64,000 nt of DNA, taken from the NCBI RefSeq assembly GCF_040932485.1, contig NZ_JBFRBH010000001.1, positions 3,913,212 to 3,977,211 on the forward strand. The letters run 5' to 3'. The stretch's first letter is position 1. Each line of letters starts with the position of its first letter. The notes under the pieces are model-generated. The model had not been told where the DNA came from and did not search any database. It worked only from the letters and a program-made list of their open reading frames with translations. This document shows, one piece after another, positions 44,397-53,769 of this stretch. The stretch comes from Gymnodinialimonas sp. 202GB13-11. Its GTDB lineage: Bacteria > Pseudomonadota > Alphaproteobacteria > Rhodobacterales > Rhodobacteraceae. Made by a program: the position numbers and the translations under genes.

Positions 44397-46344
44397 GATC
44401 CCTCGGGATATGTTCGGACCAATTGCGTTCAAAGATCAGCTTGTCGTTCTCTTTTGCGGCCAGCCGTGCCTCGACTATCCAATGGGTGGCGGTGGCGCGC
44501 AGGCGGCCCGTGGCGATGACTTCGGTTGCGATGCCGTCACGGATACGCAGGGCAGAGGTCTCCTCATGGGCTTCAAGGCTGAGCGGATCGCCGCGCGTGA
44601 TCGACCAGCGTGCTTTGTGCGTGTCCTCAAACGTGAGGCCGTGTTCAGGATGGGAGCGCACGCCCGTTGTGGACGACTGCACGATAGTCGTTTGGCCGGT
44701 GGTGCGGTTGAACTGCGTGGTCCGACTGTCTTCTGCCGGAGTTTGGCGCGGATAGTCAGGCCGTGGGTCGCCAGCGGGCGGTTCGGCTACGTCGCAATCG
44801 CGGTAGGGCGCGCTTGGCAGATGCAGGGCAGCTTGGGCGAGATCGATTTGGGCCGTCACATCGGTGGGTGGCGGCAAGATCAGCGGGAAATAGGCCGTCG
44901 AGAGCGCGAGCCGCAATTTATGGCCGGGCAGGAGGCGGTAAGCAGTTGCGTCGAGCGTCAGGGTGATGTCTTCGGATTGGCCCGGCGTCATCGGCTGAGG
45001 GTCTGCGCTGCCGTGGCGGTGCGACAGGTTCAACACGCCCATGGTGATCCGGTGCGCGCAGCCGTCTGGGTGCACGTCCACCAGCCTGGCAATCAGGTTG
45101 CCCTGCGGGGCGTCAAAGGCGATAGGCAGGCGAAGAACGGGTGTTCCGATGATGTCGAGTGGGTCCGAGAGCGCCTCCGTCTCAAAGCAGAGGCTCCGCC
45201 CATCATCGGCGCGCTGATCGGCGGGCAGGTCCGTATCGCCGCCTTGGGTGAAGAACGCGCCGCCGTCGACGCCCGTATCGAGGGGTGAGCGTAGCGTTGC
45301 GGTTTCGGTGGTCGTCTCTGGCCCTAGCATGCCGGGAGAAAGGCGGAGAACAGTTGCGGTTTCTTGCGTCTGATCAATCTCAATCCAGCGTCCGGGTTCT
45401 GCATCGCGGGGCGCATCGGGGCGCACACCCTCGGACAAGAACATGCGGTGCGCGGGCAAATCCGGCGCTTCATCGCCGCGCAGGTGTTGCCCGAACCAAG
45501 ATGCGGCCTCAGCCACAAAGTCCATGCGAGGGCCGGGCACCGCGAAATGGGGATAGAGGTGCACCCAAGGGCCGGTCACGCTACGTGCCTTGTCGCCAAG
45601 CCCTTCGCGCGCTTTCCAAGGCGTGTTGCGGTAACCATCGGCCCAACCCGCGATCATCAGGGCAGGCACCTCGATGGCGCTGAAATCCTCACAGATTGAG
45701 CCGTGCTGCCAGTAGTCATCGCGGCGTTGATGAGCGATCCACTTGAACGCGAGCGAAGGCATGTTTTCTAGACGGTCCAGCCATTGCGCGCGCCAACCTG
45801 ACCCAACCACAGCGGCATCCGGCGGCACTGCGGCACGCCCCAGCATTTGCGTGGCCCAGTAGAGATTGGTCCCCATCTGCGCGCCGCCCTTGGTGTGGAT
45901 GTCGTCGGCGAAGCGATCCACGGTGGAGGCGATGGAGATCACGGCCTTCAGGGCAGGCGGCTGGCGCGCGGCGACTTGCAGGGCGTTGAACCCGCCCCAG
46001 CTGATCCCCATCATGCCGACATGGCCGTTGCACCATGGCTGCTGCGCGATCCAGGCGATCGTGGCCTCTGCATCGGAGAGTTCGGTTTCGGAGTATTCGT
46101 CGTCGAAATGCCCGTCGCTGTCGCCGGTGCCGCGCAGGTCGACGCGGACGCCCGCAAAGCCCTGCGCGGCGAGGGCAGGGTAGGTGGCCTCGTCCCGCGG
46201 CGCCGTCACATCGCGGCGACGGTAGGGGAGGAATTCGAGGATCGCGGGGACGGGTGTGTTTGTCTCAGGCCGCCAAATGCGGGCGGCGAGGCGGGTGCCG
46301 TCGGACAGGGGGATCCAGACAGTGGGGTGGTCTTGGTGGGTCAT
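44389..46344 (-). CDS. CocE/NonD-family (X-Pro dipeptidyl-peptidase-like) serine hydrolase
   Basis: The 651-residue product has the alpha/beta-hydrolase core with RDEATYPALAAQGFAGVRVD and the nucleophile Ser in MGISWGGFNALQ (about 122-133). It also has the Asp/His region AGWADGYRN and PWVHLYPHF, and the C-terminal jelly-roll domain of the family from about residue 340. Such enzymes hydrolyse esters or X-Pro peptides. I start at ATG 46344 (MTHQDHPTVW); an upstream TTG at 46380 would add 12 residues. It is the first gene of the minus-strand set that continues with the M81 peptidase, divergent from kptA. Confidence 0.88.
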   Translation of the reverse strand: MTHQDHPTVWIPLSDGTRLAARIWRPETNTPVPAILEFLPYRRRDVTAPRDEATYPALAAQGFAGVRVDLRGTGDSDGHFDDEYSETELSDAEATIAWIAQQPWCNGHVGMMGISWGGFNALQVAARQPPALKAVISIASTVDRFADDIHTKGGAQMGTNLYWATQMLGRAAVPPDAAVVGSGWRAQWLDRLENMPSLAFKWIAHQRRDDYWQHGSICEDFSAIEVPALMIAGWADGYRNTPWKAREGLGDKARSVTGPWVHLYPHFAVPGPRMDFVAEAASWFGQHLRGDEAPDLPAHRMFLSEGVRPDAPRDAEPGRWIEIDQTQETATVLRLSPGMLGPETTTETATLRSPLDTGVDGGAFFTQGGDTDLPADQRADDGRSLCFETEALSDPLDIIGTPVLRLPIAFDAPQGNLIARLVDVHPDGCAHRITMGVLNLSHRHGSADPQPMTPGQSEDITLTLDATAYRLLPGHKLRLALSTAYFPLILPPPTDVTAQIDLAQAALHLPSAPYRDCDVAEPPAGDPRPDYPRQTPAEDSRTTQFNRTTGQTTIVQSSTTGVRSHPEHGLTFEDTHKARWSITRGDPLSLEAHEETSALRIRDGIATEVIATGRLRATATHWIVEARLAAKENDKLIFERNWSEHIPRDHV

Positions 46345-46430
46345 GGGGGGACGGTGGCAAGATCGTACGGTGACGTCCAATACAATCGGATGCGATGGCC
46401 AAGAAGAGATGCGGATGCTACGAGCGCGGA

Positions 46431-46964
46431 ATGGACGCCCAACTCGCCAAGATCAGCAAATTCCTCAGCTTTGTGCTGCGGCACAAACCCGATGCGATTG
46501 GCCTGTCGCTGGATCCCGAAGGTTGGGCGGATATCGATGAGCTTTTGCAGAAGGCAGATATCGAGATCACGCGTGCGCAGCTTGAGTCTGTGGTGAAGAC
46601 CAATGACAAGAAGCGTTTTGCAGTGTCCGACGATGGCCTGTCCATCCGGGCCAATCAGGGGCATTCGATTGAAGTCAATCTAGGGCTAGAGCCCGTCGAG
46701 CCGCCGGACGTGTTGTACCATGGGACAGCCACACGGTTTCTGGAGCAGATCAAGGCCGAGGGCCTTTTGCCGCGAAGCCGGCAGTTTGTTCATCTGTCAC
46801 CCGATGTTGCGACGGCAACAAGCGTGGGAAAGCGTCACGGAAAGGTGGTCGTCCTGACGGTTCAGGCGCGCGCGCTGCATGATCAGGGGCACGCCTTCTA
46901 TCGCGCGGAGAACGGGGTTTGGTTGACGAAATTCGTGCCGCCGGAGAGCATTCAGGAAAGCTGA
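46431..46964 (+). CDS. kptA: RNA 2'-phosphotransferase (Tpt1/KptA)
   Basis: KptA moves the 2'-phosphate of RNA to NAD, giving ADP-ribose 1'',2''-cyclic phosphate and nicotinamide. The 177-residue product has the N-terminal winged-helix part [19 protein letters not shown] (about 8-26) and the C-terminal ADP-ribosyltransferase-like part with [10 protein letters not shown] and [18 protein letters not shown]. The expected Arg, His and Arg residues are visible. I start at ATG 46431, which matches E. coli KptA in length; ATG 46395 would add 12 residues. Its 3' end overlaps by 13 bases the 3' end of the candidate immunity gene on the other strand. Bacterial function is not settled, since bacteria lack the yeast tRNA-splicing pathway. 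Confidence 0.92.
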   Translation: MDAQLAKISKFLSFVLRHKPDAIGLSLDPEGWADIDELLQKADIEITRAQLESVVKTNDKKRFAVSDDGLSIRANQGHSIEVNLGLEPVEPPDVLYHGTATRFLEQIKAEGLLPRSRQFVHLSPDVATATSVGKRHGKVVVLTVQARALHDQGHAFYRAENGVWLTKFVPPESIQES

Positions 46965-47350
46965 ACCGACGCCGCCACGATGTGCACGACTTTGTTCTCC
47001 GACGTCCAGAACATCACGTAGTGGTTGCAGTCTCGGGTAAGGCCGCTTTTGGCCCAATGGGCGACCCAACTGGCAGAAAGATCAGAGTTTTCCGCCTTAA
47101 TCACAGCCCCACTTACAAAATCCGCCTCGTAAGTGCCTGGCGCAATTGAAGCTGGGCCCGGGAAAGAAGAGGTCGAAACGAAGCAAACCCGATCAAAGGT
47201 GAGTGTTGCGGTGCGTTGGCCGCCGCCCTCCGCATCGAAGGAAACCACGACCGTGGCTTTCCGACCATCCGAGGCAACAGATACCTTGTTTTCCCCATGC
47301 CCGGGCATGAGTGGCTTGAGGTCATGGATGATTTCACTGGGCAACTTCAT
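46952..47350 (-). CDS. Candidate immunity protein of the CDI-like locus
   Basis: The 132-residue product has no signal peptide and no membrane segment, so it is cytoplasmic. Segments [17 protein letters not shown], then [11 protein letters not shown] and [19 protein letters not shown], give the impression of a small alpha/beta immunity protein of polymorphic-toxin systems, but I cannot name a family with certainty. Its ATG lies inside the stop of the 2134-residue exoprotein gene (four-base overlap), exactly the position of cdiI. Its GC content is lower than that of the exoprotein shaft (about 55% in one 60-base line counted by hand). It should bind and block the C-terminal toxin domain. Confidence 0.7.
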   Translation of the reverse strand: MKLPSEIIHDLKPLMPGHGENKVSVASDGRKATVVVSFDAEGGGQRTATLTFDRVCFVSTSSFPGPASIAPGTYEADFVSGAVIKAENSDLSASWVAHWAKSGLTRDCNHYVMFWTSENKVVHIVAASVQLS

Positions 47351-50300
47351 TCCCCTGTTGGAAGAGTTGGAGAGCCAGTGTCAGGAAGGTCGTTGTTGTT
47401 GAGTTGATTCGTCGCCAATTCATCGAAAGTGACGTCCACGCCGTTATCGTTGGTATAAGCGACCTCACCGGTCCTTTGGGTGCCGTACCATTCACTTCGC
47501 GGGACCCCGGCGTTTTGAAGAGCCGTCGACGTTCTCGTGTTGAGTATGAGACGCACGCCGTTCAAATCCACGTAGTCGACTGGGATATCGGACGGGCTGA
47601 CGTCTCCGTTTAGAATTGCTGTTGCCAAATCATCAACTGTAACAATTTCATATCCGGCCAAGTCCGAATAGATCTGCTGGCCGTCCGGGCTAAACTCGCG
47701 GTCAGAGCGAATGCTGGTTTGGGCAAAGTTTGCGTCGTCAACGCTGCCGATTGTACTTCCGTTTCGGCCAACCGATGGAACCCCCCCCAGATCGCCAAGG
47801 CGACGCAGAAGGTTTGCCGAGCCAGCGGTCAAGCCGACCGTTCCAGTCGCGGCACTCGCGGCGTAGACGTTGAATTCGCCCAGGATTTCTCCGGCATCTT
47901 CAAAACGGCCCTCCGCCATGGCGGTTTCCATGGCTTCCGCGCGGGAGGCGAGGCCAGCCTGTACATTTGCGGGCAGCTCATCGAAATTCTCGATGAGTTG
48001 AACAAACGCCTCCATGCGTGCCGAATTGCGGTCTGCAGCACCGGTAAGCTCACCTGCGCCGACAAGCATCGAAGCTTGGTCCGCGCCGAACAGAAGCATG
48101 GCTGAGAACCCGCCAACGACTTCGCCAGCGGCACCCCGGATCATACCGGTGCGCAGTTGTTGGGTTACGAGGTAGGCACCCTCTAGGATGTCCCGCTCAA
48201 GTTCATTTTGGGCTGTGAGAAACGCATCAATGGCTTGATCGTTTCCTGACGCAAACACCTCATCCTGAGCTGCAATGAGGCGAGCGTGGACATCCGTTAG
48301 TTCCTGCAGAAGGCCCATGACTTGCAATGTACCAGCCGCGCGCCGGACTTCTGCCGGTAGGTCTGACAACTCCTCCGGAACCAAACGATCTACAGTTTCG
48401 TAGGGTGCAAACCGCACTGAATCTAAAAGGATGATGTCGGTCGCAGAGAGGATACCCTGCAATCCGTCGAATTGCCGTGGCGCCCAATCGCTGAGCGCGG
48501 CATCGTAGAACTCGCGGTTGGCAACAACGTGATCGAGGTTTGCCAGAGTATTGCGGCGCAGCTCGGGGTTGGTTTCGTTCAGGAAACCCATCAGGCCGCC
48601 AAGACCGTTTGTGAAGGTTTCGCCATTTTGCGCGATCAGGATATCGATATGAACCTGAGCGTCCGGGTTATCTGCGATCTGGTTTGCCGCGCGGTTATCC
48701 ACGTTGCGCATGGCCTGCAGTGTCAGTTCCTGCAACCATTCTTCTGCGGTTTTTCCGTCTACGCCGTCGAGCGATTGTGCATAAGCTTCAAGCGCCTGAA
48801 TTTCGCGCGTGTGGAGCTGGCGGTTGTTCTCGTCCAGCGATGTCGCGATGGCGCCCGCAAGGCTTGCACCGCCGGCGTTGCCGTCATTGGCGATCAGCAC
48901 AGCGGCCGTTGCGATAAGGCCTGTCAGTTCGGCCTGGCGTTCTGCCGAAAGATTGGTGTTTCCGATAAGCTCGCCTGACAATGCCGCAACCGCTGCACCC
49001 AGGGCACCGTCGGCGAAATCCTCACCCAAGAGTTCGGCTGCTAGACCGCCGGCCACGGCGTGCGCGATAACGTGGGGGAAGGAGCCTTCTTCAAGGCCCG
49101 CCTCGCTGACGATATCCCCGATTTCGTTTTGAACGATCGAAAGACCGCTCATCACCATCGCATTGGTCCAGCTGTCGAACAGCGCCTCGCCGAAGTCACC
49201 GCCATTGATGGCCGTGCTGACGCCAGCATTGACGGTCGCACGGATCAAATCCGCCTGCAGATCGCGGATCGCGACTTCGGTGAACGTTGCACCCTCTCCG
49301 AGCGGTCCAGAAAGCGCGGCCGCGTCCACTAGATGGGAACCCAGACCCGCTGAGACCATGGCCGTGATCAGGCCACGGAAGCTGTCACCGGAGGCTAGTT
49401 CTTCCAGCACTGCGCCGATATCGCCGCCGTTGTTCACCAGAGAGACGGAAGCGGTGCTGACGAGGTTCCTAAGACCGGCCTGGATGGCCGCTTCGGCAGC
49501 CCCTCCCGTTGCAAAACCCAAGCCTTGTGTGATGGACTCAGCCCAACCGGCAGTGAGGCCAGACGTGGCGAACGACACGATTGTCGTCACCAGCAGTGCG
49601 CCGGCCTCCGTCAGGCCTTGGCTCTCATAATCCCATTCCTCGAACGCCGTCTCGGCGGCTTGCCAGTAGACGCCGTCTTCTAGCTCGGCGAGGTCGGCCA
49701 TCCACTCAAGCCCAGGGGCCGCGGCCAATTGGGCGATGCCTTCGTTGAAATCACCCGTAGCCACGTAGTCGACAACGATGTCGCCGCCTGAGATGATCTG
49801 CAGGCCACCGCCCGCTTCGATAGTGGTGAAGGTGCGCGAGATTTCCGAGCTGCCTTCATCTTCTTCGTTCCACCACAGCAGGTCTTCTTCGCGGAATTCG
49901 TCGCGGGTGAAGGCGCTGTCCTCGGTCGTCAGGATTGAAACGGTGCCTTCCTCTGCGGCGATCACCGTTTCTCCACCACTTTCGAGTGCGGGAGCTTCCA
50001 GCGTTACGTCGCCTTCGCCGGATGCAATCGTCAGGTTGCCGCCTGCGCTTATCGTGGTTTGTTCGGTCGTGACCTCTTGATCCTGTTCGCGGATGTCGGT
50101 GTCGACGCCGAAGAGGCCGCCACCATTGATATCCCAGACGACGTCTTCCTGTTCGACCTCCTGGACGGAGGAGATGGTCACATCGCCTTCGGCCGTCAGC
50201 GCGGCGTCACCGCCTGCCTCAATATCGGCCCCGGCGATGGTCAGGTCTTCACCGGCATTGATCTCCAGATCGCCGCCAGCAGTGACGCCGGCCAATTCCG

Positions 50301-53300
50301 CATCGCGCGTGAAGCCGCTATCGGAGCCATTGCCGAATTCGTCTTCGCGGCTGGTTTCAACCATAAGCGCGCCGATGGCCACGTCGCCGCCTGCGTCGAG
50401 GGTTGCATCGCCACCGGCAGTGAATTGGCCGCCTTCCGACGACAGATCGCCTTCGACGTCGATGTCGAGATCGCTGCCCGCGGCGATTTCACCGATCTGC
50501 TGGACGCGGTCGGCGAAGCCATTGCCGGACTCGTCGCGGATCAGGGCGGTGGAGTTTTCCAACTCGCCCGCATCGACGTCGATGTCGCCACCAGCGTTGA
50601 TCTGGCCGGAGACGTTTGCGAGGCGACCTTCCACGTCCAATGCGGCGTCGCCGCCCGCTTCGATCTGGCCACCGATATTGATCAGGTCAGTATCCGTTGC
50701 GATCTCAAGATCCTGTTCGGCGGTGATGGCACCTGTGTTGGCCACAGTGCCTGAGTCGATGTCGACATCGGCTGCTGCGATCTGTGCGCCGGCGAGCGAA
50801 ATCCCTTCGGCCCCATTTGCGCCGAGGTAGACGACGGGGACCAAAACGGCCTGACCATCGATGATCTGCTCTTCCAGCCAGATGATGTTCTCGGTCAGGG
50901 CGGCGACTTGTTCAGGGCTGAGCGCGACGCCGGGGGTGAGTTGCAGGCCTTCAGCGGCGTCGACGGCGTTGTCGTACATGCGCGCCATCAGATCGCGCAA
51001 TTCATCGGGATCGTCTGCGGCGCGTCGGCCTGTAAGGGCGAAAAGCTGTTCCTGGATCAGGCGCGCTTCGACATAGGCATCGCCAAAGCGACGCTGCGTG
51101 ATGTTGGCGTCATAGCCACCGATCTGTTGCAGGAAGTAGTCCGACGACAGGAAGCGGCTGACGTCGATGAATTCATCGCGCGTCTCAATGAGGAACGGCG
51201 CGTTGGGGTTTTGCGTGGGCGTGAACAAGGCCGAGCGGTTGAGGATCGCGTTGGGGTTCACGGAGCCGATCAGCGGCGGGGCCGACAGGGCGCGGCCTCC
51301 TGAGCTGAGGCCGACCTGAGCCACGCCATCGCGGACAGCATTGTTGCCGAGATAGCCGGTGACGGTGGCGGTCAGAGTGCCACCTGCCTGAATTGTCGAG
51401 AACACCGCGCCTGTGGTTGCGGTTGTTGTGATTGGAACGCCCGTGGCCGAGCGGTCGCGCCAGGAGCGATTAAGGCAGAAGCCCAGAATGCGAAGCGTGC
51501 AAACACGGACCCGATAGTGCGTGACGGTCGTGCTGATGTTCGTTTCGATGAGGTCCAGACCGGTGTTCGTGACCGTTCCAGCGTTTAGCGTCATGTCGCC
51601 GCCTGCTGCAATCTGGCTGTAGTTGTTCAGGATCGTGTTTGCATTGATGGTCAGATCGCCGCCTGCGAGAATTGCGGCAGGCGCGTCTGTTCCTGGCTGG
51701 ACCACCATGCGGGTTGTTTCGGTCGTTTCGACAAACCGCGTGGTGTTTGAACGGTTCAGGCCGCCCGGGAAATCCGCAAGGTTGGTGCCTTCGCGCACCG
51801 TGGTTTCGGTTTCGGTGATGACGGTCGGCGCTGTTTGACTGTTCTCTACGCTTGTGGCCGCGATCAGGATCGCGCCGGTGATCGCCTCGATCTGGGCAGA
51901 GCGGTTCAGGACAGAGGCCGCCCGCGCGCCGCTTTCGCCGCGAATGGTGATGCCACCTTCGGCGATGATATCCGCCATAAGGTTCTCAAACGCGCCATCC
52001 AGGCGCATCGTGAGGTTCTGACCAGCGTAGATCAGCCCACTATTGGTGATGTCGCCAATGGTGGTGAGGTTCACATCGCCATCGGACGAGCCCAACGCAT
52101 CGGAATTGGTGATGTTCGCGCCCTCAACGCTAAGCGCGCCTGCCATGACGATGGAGCCGGTGTTGTTGAAATTGCCACCCGCGGACAGATCGCCGGTGGC
52201 GCCGCCGCGAATATCGCCGGAATTGGTCATGGCGCCGCTGGCGGTCAGGGCAAGTGCGCCGCCTGTATCCAGGTCGCCGGAATTGGTCAGCGCGCCGGAT
52301 GTTGCTTCAAGCGTCGCGGCGCCTGCTACGTCAAAGTCCGCCGATGTGTTCAGCGTTGTGCCGGTGGCCATTAGATCGCCGCCGATGGCGTAATCGCCAC
52401 CTGTGATCGCAAGGGCGCCGGGGCTGGTAAGGTCAAAATCGCCGCCGATCATGGCGCTCGCGCCGTTGGCTGTGAGCGCCGCGGTGTCGAGCGCCAGATC
52501 ACCCATAATGGTAAGGGCTTCTGCGCCGCCGGATTGGTTCAGCGTCATCGTGCTGAAGCTGAGATCGGCGTCACCCGCAGCGGCGATACGCGCGCCCGTT
52601 GCGTTCAACGCGCCACTGCCGCTGAAAGTGAGGTCGCCGGAGGTGCCAAGCGTGCCGGCACTGTCCATGCCCGCAGCCGCCAAAGCGCCACTGCCTAGCG
52701 TCAGACCGCCACTGGTCGTGACAGTCAGATCGCCTTCCGCCGCTACGGTCGCGTTGTTCGCCAGTTCGGCCGATACCCCTTCGAGGGTGATCGCGTCGCC
52801 CGAAAACAGGGAGGTTTGCACCACCACAGGTGCCGCAGAGCGCACAGTGACAGGCCCGGTGGCCTGCGCGCGGCCAATGACCAAACGGCCATCTGCGGTC
52901 AGCGTCATGCCGCCTGCGCTTGCCGCCATTTCGCGCGGCGCGCGCACGGCGACGCCAGCTTCGGTCGACAAGAGCGTAATGCGACCCGCGTAGAGGCCAC
53001 CGACGGCTGTGCTGTCGATGCCGAAGGCAGGCCCGGTGCTGCCATCATCGGCCAAAGCTGTCACTGCGCCGCTGTCATAGGCAAAGGCGTTCCGGCCTGC
53101 TGCAACGCGGACCTCATCGCCGCCTGCAACCGCGCCCTCGAACGTCACCTGACGCGAGATAATGTCGAACAGCCTGACATCGCTCAGATCTGCGCCGTTT
53201 GCGCCGATTAGGATGTCGCCGCCGTTGACCGTGAAGCCTTGCAGCGTGCCGCCGTTGACATCGGGTGTGCCCGTGGTGAGCACGGCACGGGGCGTGCGAA

Positions 53301-53751
53301 TGAACCCACAGCCATTGCAGGTGATGCCATTGGGGTTGGCCACGATCACATCTGCCGACTGACCGGCCACTTCGATCACGCCGCCAAGCTCGGACCTATT
53401 GGTGCCGGCCACTTCGTTCAGGATCACACGCGCCGGTGCCACACCGGTCAGGTTCGGGTTGCCGGGGACCACGCCGCCCAATTGGCTGTTGCCGAAAGTG
53501 CCGTTCTGGTTGTTCAGGATCAGGCCCTCGGACCCGACGTTAAATTCCCCATAGAGGTTGTGGGACAGCCCGCCCGCGTTTGGCGTCGCAATGTCGATGA
53601 GCGGCACCCCGTTCGGCGCCGTGTTCACGTTCAGACCGCCGGTTGCGGCGGGGTCCACCGTGACCTGTGCCAGACCGGCCTGCGCCCCGAAGCTGAGGGT
53701 CGCGCCAAGGATAAGGCGGGAGAGAAGCGAACGTGTCGAAATCAAAGCCAT
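47347..53751 (-). CDS. TpsA/CdiA-type filamentous haemagglutinin exoprotein with C-terminal toxin
   Basis: The 2134-residue product has a signal peptide (about 1-29, ending GAQAGLAQ), then a TPS secretion domain (about 30-280) with the hallmark NPNGITCNGCGF (139-150). A long shaft of FHA-type beta-helix repeats (about 280-1340) follows, rich in AGGDL and GGDATL units, then an Ala/Gly-rich pre-toxin region with HAVAGGLAAELLGEDFADG and DENNRQLHTRE (1640-1650), a degenerate VENN-like element. A hydrophobic stretch near 1870-1900 and a last domain of about 115 residues (2020-2134) complete it. The protein is exported by the adjacent TpsB and should deliver its C-terminal domain into neighbouring cells. 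There are 18 bases between TpsB and the ATG, with GGAAAGAG as ribosome-binding site. Confidence 0.93.
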   Translation of the reverse strand: MALISTRSLLSRLILGATLSFGAQAGLAQVTVDPAATGGLNVNTAPNGVPLIDIATPNAGGLSHNLYGEFNVGSEGLILNNQNGTFGNSQLGGVVPGNPNLTGVAPARVILNEVAGTNRSELGGVIEVAGQSADVIVANPNGITCNGCGFIRTPRAVLTTGTPDVNGGTLQGFTVNGGDILIGANGADLSDVRLFDIISRQVTFEGAVAGGDEVRVAAGRNAFAYDSGAVTALADDGSTGPAFGIDSTAVGGLYAGRITLLSTEAGVAVRAPREMAASAGGMTLTADGRLVIGRAQATGPVTVRSAAPVVVQTSLFSGDAITLEGVSAELANNATVAAEGDLTVTTSGGLTLGSGALAAAGMDSAGTLGTSGDLTFSGSGALNATGARIAAAGDADLSFSTMTLNQSGGAEALTIMGDLALDTAALTANGASAMIGGDFDLTSPGALAITGGDYAIGGDLMATGTTLNTSADFDVAGAATLEATSGALTNSGDLDTGGALALTASGAMTNSGDIRGGATGDLSAGGNFNNTGSIVMAGALSVEGANITNSDALGSSDGDVNLTTIGDITNSGLIYAGQNLTMRLDGAFENLMADIIAEGGITIRGESGARAASVLNRSAQIEAITGAILIAATSVENSQTAPTVITETETTVREGTNLADFPGGLNRSNTTRFVETTETTRMVVQPGTDAPAAILAGGDLTINANTILNNYSQIAAGGDMTLNAGTVTNTGLDLIETNISTTVTHYRVRVCTLRILGFCLNRSWRDRSATGVPITTTATTGAVFSTIQAGGTLTATVTGYLGNNAVRDGVAQVGLSSGGRALSAPPLIGSVNPNAILNRSALFTPTQNPNAPFLIETRDEFIDVSRFLSSDYFLQQIGGYDANITQRRFGDAYVEARLIQEQLFALTGRRAADDPDELRDLMARMYDNAVDAAEGLQLTPGVALSPEQVAALTENIIWLEEQIIDGQAVLVPVVYLGANGAEGISLAGAQIAAADVDIDSGTVANTGAITAEQDLEIATDTDLINIGGQIEAGGDAALDVEGRLANVSGQINAGGDIDVDAGELENSTALIRDESGNGFADRVQQIGEIAAGSDLDIDVEGDLSSEGGQFTAGGDATLDAGGDVAIGALMVETSREDEFGNGSDSGFTRDAELAGVTAGGDLEINAGEDLTIAGADIEAGGDAALTAEGDVTISSVQEVEQEDVVWDINGGGLFGVDTDIREQDQEVTTEQTTISAGGNLTIASGEGDVTLEAPALESGGETVIAAEEGTVSILTTEDSAFTRDEFREEDLLWWNEEDEGSSEISRTFTTIEAGGGLQIISGGDIVVDYVATGDFNEGIAQLAAAPGLEWMADLAELEDGVYWQAAETAFEEWDYESQGLTEAGALLVTTIVSFATSGLTAGWAESITQGLGFATGGAAEAAIQAGLRNLVSTASVSLVNNGGDIGAVLEELASGDSFRGLITAMVSAGLGSHLVDAAALSGPLGEGATFTEVAIRDLQADLIRATVNAGVSTAINGGDFGEALFDSWTNAMVMSGLSIVQNEIGDIVSEAGLEEGSFPHVIAHAVAGGLAAELLGEDFADGALGAAVAALSGELIGNTNLSAERQAELTGLIATAAVLIANDGNAGGASLAGAIATSLDENNRQLHTREIQALEAYAQSLDGVDGKTAEEWLQELTLQAMRNVDNRAANQIADNPDAQVHIDILIAQNGETFTNGLGGLMGFLNETNPELRRNTLANLDHVVANREFYDAALSDWAPRQFDGLQGILSATDIILLDSVRFAPYETVDRLVPEELSDLPAEVRRAAGTLQVMGLLQELTDVHARLIAAQDEVFASGNDQAIDAFLTAQNELERDILEGAYLVTQQLRTGMIRGAAGEVVGGFSAMLLFGADQASMLVGAGELTGAADRNSARMEAFVQLIENFDELPANVQAGLASRAEAMETAMAEGRFEDAGEILGEFNVYAASAATGTVGLTAGSANLLRRLGDLGGVPSVGRNGSTIGSVDDANFAQTSIRSDREFSPDGQQIYSDLAGYEIVTVDDLATAILNGDVSPSDIPVDYVDLNGVRLILNTRTSTALQNAGVPRSEWYGTQRTGEVAYTNDNGVDVTFDELATNQLNNNDLPDTGSPTLPTGE
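47350..47694 (-). other. Candidate toxin domain (CdiA-CT), last ~115 residues
   Basis: This segment begins about FSPDGQQIYSDLAGYEIVTV (2020-2039) and includes SPSDIPVDYVDLNGVRLILN (2052-2071), NTRTSTAL (2071-2078) and AGVPRSEWYGTQRTG. The strand-loop-Arg pattern recalls the ParB/sulfiredoxin fold, but the match is only by eye and the usual GHHR-type motif is absent. By hand count the stretch 47401-47700 is 53% GC, compared with 63% in a 60-base line of the shaft at 50401, which fits modular exchange of the toxin-immunity pair. The biochemical activity cannot be predicted with confidence. Confidence 0.55.
50160..50790 (-). repeat. Degenerate FHA repeat region within the exoprotein gene
   Basis: The protein here repeats units of roughly 17-25 residues built on GG-[QD]-[IL]-x-AGGD-[AI]-x-[LI]-[DE], for example GGQIEAGGDAALDVEG and SGQINAGGDIDVDAGE. 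The DNA shows matching repeats of TCGCCGCC-like cores. This is the beta-helix shaft usual in TpsA proteins and supports the extended fibre model. Confidence 0.6.
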
Positions 53752-53769
53752 GGGTCAGCTCTTTCCATT

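Noticed and set aside
47347-47350. Possible frameshift joining the exoprotein and the 132-residue gene
   Set aside because: The ATGA overlap and the quite different character of the second protein fit two separate coupled genes.
50059-50830. Two long overlapping frames on the plus strand opposite the exoprotein shaft
   Set aside because: The shaft repeats give long antisense open frames by composition; the translations have no signal or family motif.
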